From contig CM068585.1 of the NCBI GenBank assembly GCA_035048485.1, positions 54,059,910 through 54,123,909 of the forward strand: a stretch of 64,000 bases of DNA, in the 5' to 3' direction. The position numbers and the translations under genes were made by a program. The notes below the pieces were generated by a model that worked only from the letters and a program-made list of their open reading frames with translations, had not been told where the DNA came from and searched no databases. Origin of the DNA: Pteria penguin. Its lineage: Eukaryota > Mollusca > Bivalvia > Pterioida > Pteriidae. Positions 21,546 through 36,800 of the stretch are shown here, piece after piece. Every line of letters begins with the position of its first letter. The first letter of the stretch is position 1.

Positions 21546-24500
21546 TTTTACAGTTAATGAACTTGCATGTTGCTTTATGGAGTTTAGGCTGCTAGATTTA
21601 TCGTCAGGATAAAAAAATTTCGTCGTACCATGACACTGAAAAAGGATCCAACGACTTGCCAACCACATAAATTTAACAGTTCTATTTGGATATCAATCCA
21701 GATTATTTGTCCTCCAAGCCAAGTACTTCATTCCAAAACTGCTTCCTTTAGAGTTTTGGATCAAGGATAGAACTTTGTGCTCCCTGTAGTATAAACTACA
21801 GTTGCTGGAGAAAGCAGGAGGTAAACAACAGGATTTGAACTCTATCATCTGACTTGAGACAAGTGCTCGAGCTTCTTTGCTAAGCTATAACATAACACCC
21901 AACAAATCCAGACAGATGTAGCATTTTTATATTGGTTTTATATTCATATTCTAATGTCTTAGGGCCTTCCCACATACATTTATACAAGTACATAATTATA
22001 TATGCATTTTTTCCAACAAACAATAATGTACAGTAAGAAAAGTATTATATATGGCCTAGGGACAAGAAGTTACATAGAAAAAAAATCTGCATCTAAAACT
22101 CGCATTGATATCACAGGGAGCAATACTCTTTATATGTCAGACATCTAGCAGATTTGCCTAATTATACTTCATTTACAAAAGACATGAATAAATGAAAGTT
22201 TCATCAAGCAAATAATTTCTATTCCTCTTACATCTGCCTTCATAAATATTGTCTGAAATGAAAAAAATCAAGAAGTGATCTCAATACAAGCATTAAATTT
22301 CGTGTAAGAGTACCTCTTCTAGATCACTATTTTGTCTTTTAATACTGGGGAAAGAAAAAAGGAATAAACATTCCTATGGATGATATCAGAGAAAAATTCT
22401 TTTGTAAATGATTTCAACTTCTATTTAAATTATAATATATTAAACTCTACAAAGGCTGACTCCTGCTTAATTTAGCCAATGATGATGCAGCATGTGCTCC
22501 TATTTTTGGAGATATATATAATTTATACCCTCTCTTTAAGGATATGTCTATATCATTCTCAGCGGACAAGAAAACTGATTGTTCAAGAGCTCAATGATAT
22601 GATAAATTTAACATACATAAATAACATGTAAACAGAGACAAGAGTCATGGAACTACAGATTGCACTTTTTGGTAACAAAAATCTTGATAAGTATAAAAAG
22701 ATCAACTACACAAAAACGATATTTACCTTTTGTAGACAAATATGGGTATTTATATATATTCAAGACAAAATACACCCCAAAATTTTCGAAGAAATGCAGA
22801 AAATACTTTGATATAAAAAACTGTTTCGGGTATTTCAAGATAAACGGCATTAGGTTATCTGCAAACAAATGAAATATGACATAATCAACATTGCCACAGC
22901 CCATATGGGAAGAAAAAACAAAAAGCCATCTAAGATATAAATACTGGGTTACAAGTTCTACAATTTAAATTAACATGTCAATTTACTTTTCAAGAAAAAG
23001 TAGGGCCAGGAACTCCTATCCATTTTACATTACATGTATAAATAAGGATATAAAAAAAAACTATGATCGGATAATAAAAAAAAATTATTCATAAGTACAC
23101 AAAATCAATACACATGTATATTGTACATGATTTTTCACATACAATCAATGCTTATGACATCAGCACTTGGTTACTGAATTACCATAAAATTTAGGTAACA
23201 TTTTATGACGGGAAAATATCTAGTAACCAACACTGCTGATGTAACATGCGTCGATTGTAAGTTATTGCATATGTTTTGATCTGGCTAATACTACTTTTCT
23301 GGTATTTTATGTACATAAAAACAATACTCAAACGTCTACAGATTAATTAAATAATACAACATACGACAACTTGAAGCATCATGTGTCAACAAAAAATATA
23401 ACGAGATATGACCTGTTGAAAATACAGGTAAATTCTGTGATATACACTAAGACGAAACTTCACCCTTATTTCAGTATTATCAACCTCTCATCTTATGATA
23501 AAATCTTTGAGATAATTCATGTAAAATAAAATAAAAAGAAAAAAAAAAAGTTACATGATACAGAAATCTTAAAGGGAAATATCTAGTAATCAGGAAAAAG
23601 AAAGTACCGGTAAACAACAATAGAAAAAACAGCTTAAATGAAATAAAAGAGAAATCAATTAAAACACAAATGCCTCCTGTGTAAACATTGTGCTTAAATT
23701 ACAAAATTAAAACACACAGGCTCCAATGCCATCAGCTGAGAAAAAAACTTAAGTCAATTATTTCATTTTAATTTATTCCATTATCAATCATTCAAATAAA
23801 TTCTGATGCAGAATGGTTCAATTCTAATTATCAATAGAATAAAACTCAATAAAATTCATAATAGTTATCAATTCATTGGACAGAAAAATCTGAAATTATG
23901 ACAAGTATTTTCTCAGTTAATGGCGCAGGACCCAAATGGGCAAACATCACAAACAGACCAAACCTAATTTATCATTGTAAAACCAAAAGTCTGTCCACAT
24001 ACATTTGCTATAACTTCCAAACGCAGAGATATTATTTTAAAAGAAAAAGAACAAAACAAAATCATGAGGTCTTTACTTCTGGAGTGCAGCCTAAAACATG
24101 AATGGTCCCATAGTACATGTACTGCCTATATATGAAATTTCATAAACATGACAAAATATGATGAAAAATGTAGTACATGTAATGAAAAGTTACTTGCTTC
24201 ATATTAATTTTCAATGAAGGTTCAATAATATTTTTGTACATAATCAACTAAAAGTTCTCGTCAACAAATTGACACCGATTTTATATCCACAGAAATGAAG
24301 AAAAAAATTCTGAGCAAAGAAATGCTATTCGTTTTCTTAAATTCATCTGAAGATTGAGGACAGAGTCTTCCCATGAAAGGGAGAAGAGCACTGAATACGA
24401 GATATCTTTCAAAAATTTTGCGATTTACTCAACTTGATCCCGTGAAGGAGAGATATCTTTCAAATGGTAAAAAATTTTATGATTTACTCCCCTTGAGGCC

Positions 24501-27330
24501 GTGGAGGAGTGCGTGGTTGCATTTTGACATTATATAGTTTTACAACTCATAGTAACATGTAAATCCAACCACAAGCTGGCGATTTTCTTGCATACCTGGT
24601 TACATGCAATTATTCTGTCTTGACCAAATATAAAGAAAACCAGAAAACTGAAAAAGTCATGAAGAACCCTGCTGTATGATTTCATAATCTATAAGACTGT
24701 TTTTCAAATCATTCTGCATCTGTATGTGGTACATGAAAGGTGCTGGTTGAAAACTACTTATATATCATCACATGACAACTGAAAGTGTTGACAGATGGAT
24801 TGACAGAAAATATAATTTCTCCACAGCAGCCAATTCCAGCTAATTCTGGACAACGTCCTTCTTCATCCATTTATGTAATGTGGTTGAAAATTATTCAAAC
24901 TAAGGCATATGAACACATTTAAAGGACTAGAGAACTGCATAATGATGGGAGAGAGAGAGAGAAAGGGGGGAGGGGTGGCCTGGTGAGAGGGATTTGCTTA
25001 CACATTTTACATTTCATTTACCATGATTAAACCAGTGGATCAGAGCTAAGAAACAAATTATCAGGACAGAAATCAATCTGTATCTATACAAAAAATTAAA
25101 ACAATGTCTAAAATAACAATATGTATACTTTACAACAATAACTGCATAGACATGGTCATATACAATAATTATAGTAATAACTATAATAATGATTGCACTG
25201 AAGCATTTTATCTACAGTAATTATCAAGCATGTTTTTAATTCATGATGACACTTCTACTCTATGTTTATCAGCATTTTTAAGCTCATTCATACATATTAA
25301 AAATTTTTTTTCACATAAAAATCAACAAATTCCGAAATTATATCGGGAAATAATAACTCAATAAAACATCAAATATAGTTTTGTATATTTAAAAGAAATT
25401 AAGTACGTCAACAACAGTTTCAGGAGTGCATATATTTTGTATCGGAACATAACTTATTATATAATAAATACTTTTAATCGATATCAAAATTTACTTTTTA
25501 CTTTTTTTTATTATTTTAAACAACCTTAATTACAAAGAAAATATTAAGTCTGCAAAACTAACACTTTCTGATTGACTTCACAAGTACATATTTTCGTGTG
25601 TGCATATTTTAACTTATGGAATATTTTAAGTACATTTGTTAGACAGAAACTGTTTCAGTTTAATAACGTGTCTACCAGCCTTTAAATATACTTCTTACGA
25701 ACATTTTAACATGTACAGAAGGTTTCTAACACAAAACGAAAACAGGTAGTTGTTTCCGAAGTAGAAATGTTAGTAACTCTGAATGGGTAATGCCAAGGTA
25801 TTCGACTAGAATTTAACATTTCTGATACGAAATAGTTATCGGAACACATTAGCTCTATGTATAACCTCCGTCTGAATGATGTACTTGATCAACAAGATGA
25901 CTTTTGTCATGTTGGAAGAGCGATTATTTTTTCAGGTGACGGAGTTTTTTTCTTTTGTATGTATGGAATGATATCAGGTTGCTGTATGTCAACTTCAATA
26001 TGGTTCGTAAGAACTATGCCCTGTATACAGACAGGCATCAGAAGTTTTTTTTTCTTACATGTAAGCCATTATAAGCACTGAATGTGTTGGTCTCGAAGAA
26101 TACAGGAAAATCAAAGAGCAGATTCCTCTTCTTCATGCTGAACTTATAAAACGTAAGAATTCTACATCGTGCCATATCATACTGTATTTGATTAGGCATA
26201 AACATGTAACACAATATTTGAGTTATCTTCCTTGTTTGTCCTTGGTTATTGTAGCATATCGTATACGATTTGGTTTACACATACAGCACGATATATAGAA
26301 TGTAGCAGTTGTTGACTTAGCATGGACCATATCAGTCCACAAACTCGACATAATTTTCTGGGATCAGTCCTCTTTTACCATTCAGTGAACCCTCTAGCCA
26401 GCCCGGTTCTTTAGAATGTCGAACTGTAAATACAATTGTAGTAACATTTCAGTATAAATGTATTTCTGATGTCAATCTTCCAGTCAATGACGACAGTTTC
26501 TCAGAAGTTTATCAGCATTTTTTTCAGTAATTTTAAAATGCTTTGTACAGATACAATATACAAAGACAGACAAGTTGTGTATTTGTTCAGTTCCATTAAA
26601 CATTGAACAGTTACACCCTTAGTCTCAATGCTTTATTTACATAAATATTTTAATACCATCACTGATCAAAGTAGATGTGATGGTTTGGATCTTATTTTTC
26701 ATCTTCTGATCTGTCACGTATTTTAAGAGACACATCTTTCTTAAAACACATTCAGGTAAACCTCAAACGAAATCAATTAAATTCAGGCCCCTTTTCAAAA
26801 CTCATTTTCAAACACTTTTGGCATATGGCAAATAGTGGCATTTGCAGCAATGCTTGAACTTGAAATCTTTCAGTAATTATTCACCAAAAGCAGTGAAGAT
26901 TCTGGCAGCTCACCTAAACTTTCAGATCTCCTGGCCATCAGTCTAAGTCTTTACCTACGTCTGAATGCACTGCACACATTCAAACACATGTATAGATAAC
27001 ATGCTACTTACCACTTTGGATGATCATATTTGGTTCAAACGACAGCTCCGTCTCATTATCTGCTATGCACTGATACAAAGTCCTCGCCGTTCTATATAAA
27101 AGTAGGACAGTTTGTTAAGTTTAAGAAACTTTTCAGTTTTGTTTTCCGAATTATTTTCCACATGCAATTTTTCATACCAAAATTGGTATTTTTTTTTTCT
27201 TTTTGTGTGAAATCGTAATTATTTCAAGTACACTAGCTATTATCTTCATAATGTTATGGAAATTTGAAGTTAACACATTGAAGTTTGAGAGATGTTGAAA
27301 GGAAACGATAAAAAATCATCGAAATCAGAA

Positions 27331-27402
27331 CATATATATATATATACATATATATGACATATATACAATGTATATATGTTATATATACATGTATATATAT
27401 AT
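27331..27402. repeat. AT-rich dinucleotide microsatellite
   Basis: Interrupted runs of (TA)n with ACATATATATGACATATAT-type interruptions. An overlapping open frame encodes only Tyr/Ile/His runs. Confidence 0.85.
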
Positions 27403-27741
27403 CATAATTATATACATTCATTAAAATGGTGCACTGTATGCTCATTTCAACAACTTATATGTCTCTTTAGTAATGCTCAAGGCCTAAACTGTAGAAATCA
27501 AAAAGGATAAATATTTGAAGAGCAAACTCTTTACCGAACTGACATAAAAGTAACAGCCAAAGAACTCAATAGAGCAATGCATGAGGCCCTTAGTTTTAGA
27601 ACAATTTATGAATTTTTTCCACCATAAATTTGAAGTATACATTTCAGACCAGTACAAAAGGACAGACTTTTACATTTCCAGTGCAACTTGAGATTTTATT
27701 TTAATGATTAATGAACCACTTAAAGATAAGTAATGGGGTCA

Positions 27742-27850
27742 TTAATTTGAAGCTGACCTTTTGACCGGTTTACTGGTCGAGCTGGAGTTTAAACCGGACC
27801 CGGTGATACTGCCACAAATACTTCCCGTCATACTTGTCATCGACGACGTC
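27742..27850 (-). CDS. ARHGAP26: GRAF exon with stop codon (Ser/Thr-rich C terminus)
   Basis: Encodes residues 572-607 after TTCTGCAG|; the stop TAA is at 27744-27742. The tail is rich in Ser, Thr and Gly and ends basic ('KPVKRSASN'). Phase matches the exon at 30179-30232. Confidence 0.9.
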
Positions 27851-30800
27851 CTGCAGAACAAGTCAACACAAATATGGTGAACGACATTTCTAATCCACCT
27901 TTTTTTGTTTTGGCAAATTTCATTGGCCATGAAGAAAATAAAATAGAACTCAGTAATACACCGTCCCAGACCCACCCAAACTACTGCTAAAACGTTTTTT
28001 AATTTTACCCAGGTAGTGATATTTCATTTCCGAACTTTAGTTTATTCAATTCGATGTACAACTGTGGAGCAAGAGAACACTGATGAATACTGGCTCAAGA
28101 TATGGGATTGAAAGTAACATAGTAAGCAGCTCTCGTCAGTCTAGCATCTGAAGTGACACGTGCACTATCTAAAGGCAATCAAATTTCTTAATGTCTTCAG
28201 ACAACACCCTCTATGGTTGGTTGTTGTTTTGCACATCGTATCAAAATTACTACACCTATATTTCACTGGTAACCAGTATCCACCCAAGAAGGAAACGAGA
28301 CAAAAATCATTAATCTTTGTTTTACATTCCCTCTTGCATTTAGTGTAATTAAATTCCGTCAGAGAGAGGTCTAATGAGTCTCAACACTTTTGGATCACCT
28401 CAGAGTTATCAATCTTTTGAGTAGGCATCCGATGTGGAATAACTGCAATGTATTATAAAACCAGTTCTATGGAAACAGATATAACAATAAAAAATATGAG
28501 AAATGAAAGGACAAAACTATCTGATGCTTCCATTGGAATTGTTTGACGTCATTATGGTTTTGATGTCAGAATGGGAAATAACTCTGTGTGACAAAAATGA
28601 TTAGTAACCCACTTAACCTCCAACACCCCCCCCCCCCCCCAACACCCCTCAAGACTGAATGTCTATGAATCACCTGAAAAATTATCTCCTGTATAATAAA
28701 CAACATTAGTATCAATTAAAACTGAACAATTATATAGATTTCATAAATATTACAATATCATTGACTAAAAACTACACGATATTACAATACCTTGTTCTGG
28801 ATTAAAATCTGCTTCAGATATTCTCTTCTCTAACTATCCGTGCATAAAATTTAATCAATTCAATACTTTAATTACTTTAATGCAAGCTTTGACACAGAAA
28901 CTATTTCATTCACACTTTGTTAAGAAAAATGCATCTGTCGTGTTAAAATTTCAAACTCAGAGTTTTAATAAATACCTGAACTATGATAATTATAAAACAT
29001 AAACAGATTACATTAGTTGACATGCACTAATGTTAAGTTCCAGTTTGGATTGTCATAGTACAAAAATCATTCAAATACACACAACTGTATATATATACGA
29101 TATACATATACGATATATATATGTAAAAGTATATTGTATAAAATGACTATGCATAACAAATACACACCATTATTATATACTGTATATGAAGTTATAGAGT
29201 GATATTATTAAGAGGAATTGGTATATATAACTTGTACAGACTTGATAACGATTTTTATACACAGGAATATAAATGCATGCTTTTAGACAGTGAAATGTTA
29301 TTGTATATAACAAACAAACCAAGAGGCTATGGGGGGGGGGGGATGTGTTTTTGAATAAAATTTTACAGAATGATTTTCTGGCTTAGATAAGACATCAACA
29401 TTTCGCTATACATGTACAATCATGTAAACAATCACAATATTTATATGTAAATGATCGCAAATATTTACATGCATATTTTCGAAGTTTGGACCCAGTTTTA
29501 GATCTACTCAATGACATCTACATGGTAAAACGTATTTCAAATTTCTGCCAAAGTTAAAATATTACAAAATTATGAACAATACCACTTTTATTGAAAGATT
29601 TTTCTCCTAACTTTCCATTTTCTGTCTGAGATTCTTTTAAAACACCATCCCAAATCTGTATCACTAAGGACAAGCATTGGCTCTTTTACTCCAAGAATTC
29701 AAATCATTACAAACCAAACTGAAGATAACATACTTTACTTTTTTCTTAACACACCATGGCTCTTCGTTATAGCAAACAGTATTTCTTGTATTGATACAAC
29801 TCACTAGATTGTAATTTTTCCAAATGCCTACGACAACTTGTCTTTTTCTTTCCTTTTTATATGTTTTGCCAATATTACTTCACTTTCATGATGGTGGGAC
29901 TAGAGATAAACTTTACAACTTGAATATAAGACACTAGTATGAAATCGAATTTCTTAATTAAAATCACAAAATTATGACAAATCTGAAAACTATTTCAAAA
30001 ATCTGAAACTATTACTGAAGAATAAAACATTAAATATTTTACTTCATAAAATTGAGAAATTATGGCCATTCTTGATAATCAGTACCACTGCCTTTTGGTT
30101 GTATTCTAAACTACAAACACTTAAATGACAATGACCACACAGATCTACAAACATCTACACGACAATGATCCGGCTTACATAGATGCTGCGTTCGAGGAAT
30201 CATTAGAACTGACTCTTTTCTTGATGCTGCCGCTAGTGTGAAATGAAACAATCAATCAAAATGCTTGCTATCCTATGACACTCTCGCTAGCATGAACACA
30301 ACAGCAATAGGCAACATTTTTTATTAAATCTAGAAAGGATTGCAGGTGTATTAAAATTCTAAAAATGGATACATTATAAGACATAACAAAACCAGTAAAG
30401 ATATATTTAAAACGCAGGTGTTACAGACATCCAATAGATATTGTGATTCCTAATGTTGCGAGGTTTAACTAGCAACTCCAAAACACCAGAATAGACCTTT
30501 TGCCAATTTCAAATGATGTAAGAAGCCTTATCTCCGATGAACCACTTTTTACTGAAATTATAATTATGACGTCTATGCTTGAATTGTTACTTCACAGTAA
30601 TTTGACGCAGATGTGAGTAGCAAAAATTCATTTGACGTCCAATATTGTTGCTTACATCATGTTAAATTGGAAAAAAGAACTATTACCAGAATTCTTCAGT
30701 TCCCAAAATCTATTATTCAAAGGTGAAGAGGAATACCAAATGATTCAATGTGGTAATGATTTCTGCATAAATACATGTAAAATTTCCATCTCAGTCTTTT

Positions 30801-33800
30801 ACTTTTGAATATCTGAATAAACATAGAGTAATGAAAGATTACAAAGCTCACCTCATAGCATATTTGCCAATAAAACATAATATAATCCCTATAGCAGAAC
30901 CAAGAACTTTGGTAGCTGTCCAATTAAAAAAAATAAAACTATTTAACACTTTGCTCAAAGTTTCCCAACAAGAAACTACTCTACACACAATGATACAGCA
31001 TTTGTGCAAGTTTGAACTTCCTAGCTGTTCAAATGAAAAAATAAATCTAACCTAAATCTGAAACCAGCATCCATCTTTGCAATCATAGATACATCATTTG
31101 TGCAAGCTTGGACTTCCTAGCTGTCCAAATCAAAAAAATAAAACTTTTTAACATTTTGCTCAAATTTTTCTTACAAGTGCACTGAAGCAGAAAATATAGG
31201 TCATGACCTAAATCTGAAACCAGTATCCATCTTTGCATACATAGATACATCATTTGTGCAAGTTTGGACTTTCCAGATGTCCAAATAAAAAAATAAAACT
31301 TTGTAACAATCTACTCAATTTTTCCTAACATGTGCACTGCAGCGGAAAATATAGGTCATTACCTAAATCTGAAACTAACGTCTATCTTTGCAAACATAGA
31401 TACATCATTTGTGCAAGTTTGGACTTTCTTAATGTACAAATGAAAAAATAAAACTTTATAACATTTTACTCCATTTTTCCTAACATGTGCACTGGAGCAG
31501 AAAATATAGGTCATTACCTACATTCCCGAAACCAGCATCTGTTTAGGCATATATATACATCATTTGTGCATGTTTGGACTTCCCAGATGTCCAAATAAAA
31601 AAAACCAAACTTTTTAATATTTAACTTTAATTTTCTGAACATGTGCACTGGAGCAGAAAATATAGGTCATGACCTAAATCTGAAACAGGCATGCACATCT
31701 ACACATATAGATACATCATCCATATAAATTTAAACTTCCTAGCTACAATAATTCTTAAGTTATTGTCCGGACACACGCCGACGACGGGGTGATAGCATTA
31801 GCTCCCTCTCACTTTGTGAGGTGAGCAAAAAATGACTCTGAGGCAGCATTTTCTAAGCAAAAGTAACGCGCAGAGTGGCATAATATGCCCGTTGCTGAGT
31901 TTGAAGGAACGAAATTTGAAAGTATGGAAACATTCCCCCTTTCCAAACAATTCTGTGAAATATTATTCATATCAGTTCAAATGGTAAAAAGTTATGGACC
32001 TGACAAAGATTTATCTATCATATGTAGTGTAAACTTGACCTTGCAAATGTAACCTTGGTTCAAGGTCAAGATACATCCTTGGGTCCTGAGCAACAATTCT
32101 GTGAAATATTACTCAAATTTATGCAAGGGGGTTAAACAGTTATGGCATGGACAAAGACTTACCCATCATATTCATTGTGACCTCGATCATGTAGATATGA
32201 CTTTTGAGTCAAGGTAATGACACACCCTTGAGTCCTGGGCAACAATTTTGTGAAAAATTATTAAAATCCATGCACTGTGAAGAAAGTTACGGCTTGGACA
32301 AGAATCCAACTGACATAAACACTGTGACCTTGACCTTTCAGATATGGCCTTGAAAATCAATAGGGTTCATCCTCTAGTCGTAAGAAATAAGTGTGCAAAG
32401 TTTAAAAGTTCTAGTATAAACAGTTTGGTCTGTACCTTTTTTACAAGTTGCATTCTCAAAAATTTGCTATTTTTGCAACAAAAATGACCTTGATCTTTGA
32501 CCTTGATATTGAAAATCAATAGGGTTTGTCCTTATGCCATAAGGAATAAGTGTACCAAATTTGAAAGTCCAAAGCGATATGGTCCTTATCGTGTTACCAA
32601 GGTGCGGACAGACCCACAGACTCTGTCACACATATCTGTCTGCAATGGGCATATAAAAATGTAGTGACTTAAGGGAACCAAAAAATTAGCTTTACATTAA
32701 AGAAAGTGGATTTCAGGAGCTATCATTCCATACAGGAGAGTCAGTTCAAGTTATGTGGGGGAGTACATAGCTATAGCTAATTCAGATCTGTTTGCATTCA
32801 ATGAGAAGAGGTTCGTCGATTAAAGCCACTTCAAGCATCAGACCTCAAGCCAAAATGTCAAACAGGAAAGTTTACAAGCATCAAGGGATCTCAAAGTCTT
32901 CATTCAACACATTTTATACCATAAAAAACTTGTGAAAGCCCAAGCTCACATCAGATATTTATGAAATGGAATATTTGTTCAGTGTATGACATTGTAGTAC
33001 CGGTATATCACACACTCATTATTTCCTCTTTGATGAAGATGCATACATTTGTGGCGCAAGTTTTCCAAAAGAAGAAATTACTCGAGATATCTGACTATGT
33101 AGTGGAAAAGTAGTTGTGTGTATAACATAAGTCCCATCGTATTTAATCTATGCCAAAAGGTAACAAAAGAGTTCCCCGAGTACTTTTTTTGATCATTTCC
33201 AAGAATTTAACACCAGTATTTTGACTGAATTACCTATGTATGTTTTGACCTGCTATCAAGCACATTAACAACTGGCAGATCATAAAATGCTAAACCCACA
33301 CCTGACACTGATCATGCATTAGATGTATATAGATCCCGACGTGACATTAGGTGAAGAGAGACTCAAAATTTATTCCTCTTCAACTTCAAAGTTGACATGA
33401 CACTACTAAAATTCCTCCCTCTGATAAAATACATCAAACAAAACTGACAGTGTGGTATAAAGTTAACCCCTTCTTTACTATCATGTCTGCCATTCTATAA
33501 TTATGAAGTAGGTCCCAGTGGTTTTTCCAAGAATTCATATTCAAAACCTTTCCTATAAAGTGCAGTTTACGTAAAATGATGAGAAAGGTTACGTAATCCA
33601 TTTTACAAAATGTTGACGACAATTACATTATCTTCTTGATATTTCATTATGTAATTTTCAACATTTTACAACACAATTTTCAATGCCGTTTATTTCATAA
33701 TTTTTGATAGTCTTTTCTGTTAAATTCAACAACACTGTTGCGTAAATCTGATTTTTTTTTTTACAATTACATAACATTTATCTAAATTTCTATACCTCAC

Positions 33801-36800
33801 ACTAAATTACAATACAAACTCTATACAAAAAATTACCTTCAACTCTGAACACACGGGACAAAGAACATACTTTGAAACTGTTTATTATATTTAGTAAATA
33901 TACTGGTATAGGAGAATGTTAAGTTCATTCAAGAAAGACATCGAGCAAAACTTTAAAAAAAACTTCAGGAGAGAATGATTATAATTATATACATATAGAC
34001 AGCAACCAGTACATTACCTGTGGTCAACATATTTCGGCACTTTCATTTTTGTATCAAACGCTGTCGATTTACCTCGGTATGAACTTCAATCAAATAATTC
34101 AAAGTTCAAAATTTCCACAAATATTTATACCTAACACGGCATGACTCTGAGACAATTCAAATATGTATTGTATAATTACTTCCTATGCGTATAGTGCATA
34201 TTTGATCTTCCTGGTTTCATTTGAGATCCTGGTGAAGATGTGTCATGTCCCTCTTCAAATCTAATATTGTATACCATCTTATCAGACAGGAATGTAGGTC
34301 AGTGGAGAATGACACAATAAGGAAATGCAGTTTGTTCAAGGATTCAAGGAAGCAATACAAGTGATTTCACAATGATTTATTTCCTTATATGGATTGACAA
34401 AGGAAAGATCATTGGGGATAAGATAATATCAAAGAATTAACATATCAAAACTAAGGAAATTTAGTGGGGGGGGGGGGTGTTTTGATAAAAACAACCATGA
34501 AGTACAAATTTTTAAAATAATATATGATTTTCTATTTCTGCCATTTTCATAGAAAAAAGAAATGCTAATGTAGATGTTTTAAATCTGATATAAAGTTTTC
34601 TTGTGATATATGAACTTTTTAAAAAATTAAAGTTTGTAAATAAAAAAATTCTCAATTGAATACTGAAAACTAATCAAAAATATAATTTTCATTAAATTTT
34701 ATAAATTTTCAATTATATTTTATATGCTGAAAATGAAAATGATACCGTAAACAAAAGCACAAACTTAACAGATTTCAAAAGGATAATTTCATTGCTATAA
34801 TAAGCTTAAAAGTTACAAATCTATCCTCAATTTAATACAAATTTTTGAAATAAAAGTATTTTTTCCATAATTCAAGTCCTTCAAGTATTATGCATGTGCA
34901 TAATATACAAATCTGGATTTGAAATTTTAATTTCAATGTATGCAAGGGAAAAAGGGAGAAGAGGGAGGGGTGAGGTTGGGTGACAACAAGGTGCACACAA
35001 GATTCTAAATCTCTAAACAAATTATTTCTAAACAGATCTCTAAAAATCTTTATTTCTAGAATGCAGTACAACAAACATTTCAGGTGTATGAATATACTTA
35101 CAAGGTGGGTGTGTCTGGGCCACTGGCATTGAGTGCAAACTTGCTAGCTGTAAATAAACAATCATTTTTATGACACTCTATAATATTTTCCCTATTTTTC
35201 TGTAAATTGCAAAGGTATAAATTTCTATGCAATGCAGATCAGACAGATGCCTTTACCGTATACAGTTCTTGGCGTCCTATCGCCCCCGTTATAACGCCAA
35301 ACTTGCATGTCGTCATAATTTCTTGAAGAACGGATTTCCTGTTATATAATAACCCCTTTATAACGCCAAACTTGCATACCGCCATCCGCCATTGAATGCG
35401 GTACAAACAGGCCATTATCCCCTGACCGTATCGCCAAACATGGTGATTATCCAGGTGTGTACATGTATATAAACACTATTCAAGGCAGATCGATAATTAC
35501 TAAATAAACACTGACCAAAACCCTGGTATAATTGTGACAATTTTGAGACAATTACAGATGATATAATTATGGATTCATTGCAAGGAGAGGAGCCTTCACT
35601 CGAATCGCGCAATAATCATGATAATGACAATGATCCATTGTCTGTCGTCACGTTTACATTATATTGCCTGGGTTCCCCTGTTTCCTGTATCCTTCTATAC
35701 AAAGGAAAAAGGCAAACCAAGCGATATAATCGCCTGTGGTTTACAGAAGCCAAAACTTCAATAGCAGACTAGCAGTCGTTGTTCGATACCTCAAGGGTTT
35801 AGACAAAGCAAATGAAAGTGACATCTGTAAGGCACATGCATTACAGGACAAAATTCTGAGCTTGATAACCATGGCGGGTGAAACAATCACAGATTACCAG
35901 GTTTTTAAGCAGTGAAAAGAGAGTGAAATTTAGATAAAAACACTGAACTTTTAATCTTTTAAGCATTCATCTATATGTTATTTGTTGATCTTTTTATTCC
36001 TTTTATTGGATTATAATCATACTAATAAAGGTAAGCAGTTTACATGTATTCATTATTTACATCCACATACATGTATATGTACATGTACAACTATGAATAA
36101 TTTAGATGATGTAGTAAGTCCACCTTGATAATTTATATCGCCAAACCTGTCATACCGCCAAAATTGGGGGGGGGATTGTTCAATTTCTAATTTATCAAGT
36201 AATCTACGGACAGTAAGCAGATACTTGAGACAGTAATCCCAAGCCTTCTGATTGGCTGTTTTATTGTCTGACAAATATAAACATTGATTATATTACTCGC
36301 CTCTATAATTATTTCCCCTAAATGGTTACAGCACAAATATATATACAAAATACACATGTACCTTATTCTTCTGACATTGATATCAGCATACCATTTACTG
36401 ATATTTTCCAAAGGATTTTTAAGAGTTTTACTGAATTTGCCAATTAATCATTGTCACTTCTTTTAATGGTAATGTAAGAGTTTATAGCAGACAATGAGTC
36501 TTCAAAAGGGAAGTTAGTATAAAATAATAACAAAAACACACTTTGTCCACAAATTCTACGCCCATCAACCTTTAACAAGTGGAAACAGATATTTATTTAG
36601 TATTATCATATGGTATTCGTTTCCACTTGATAAAGGTCAAAAGGTCGAAAGATTGTAGACAAAGAGTGTTTTTGTTATTATTCTAAGAGTTTATAGTTAC
36701 TGCCATACATATCGTGGGATCCTTGTGAACTGTATCTTTCTAACACTCCTAAAGTGCCGAGTGCAGAAGACAAAGCAGGCATGCAAGGATACACAATATA

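Larger units (their letters stand above)
17580..27741. other. Convergent 3' region between RNF14 and the GRAF gene
   Basis: No coding gene is recognised on either strand. The left part should hold the RNF14 3' UTR (AATAAA at 19008-19013 and 19401-19406 are candidate poly(A) signals, unproven) and the right part the GRAF 3' UTR. SINE fragments lie at 20800-20960 and 21307-21545, and an AT microsatellite at 27331-27402. The C-terminal SH3 domain of GRAF proteins was looked for here on the - strand and not found. Confidence 0.6.

Noticed and set aside
35569..35772. 67-residue + strand open frame ([13 protein letters not shown]...)
   Set aside because: No recognised domain and no fitting splice context. 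It lies inside a suspected decayed transposon.
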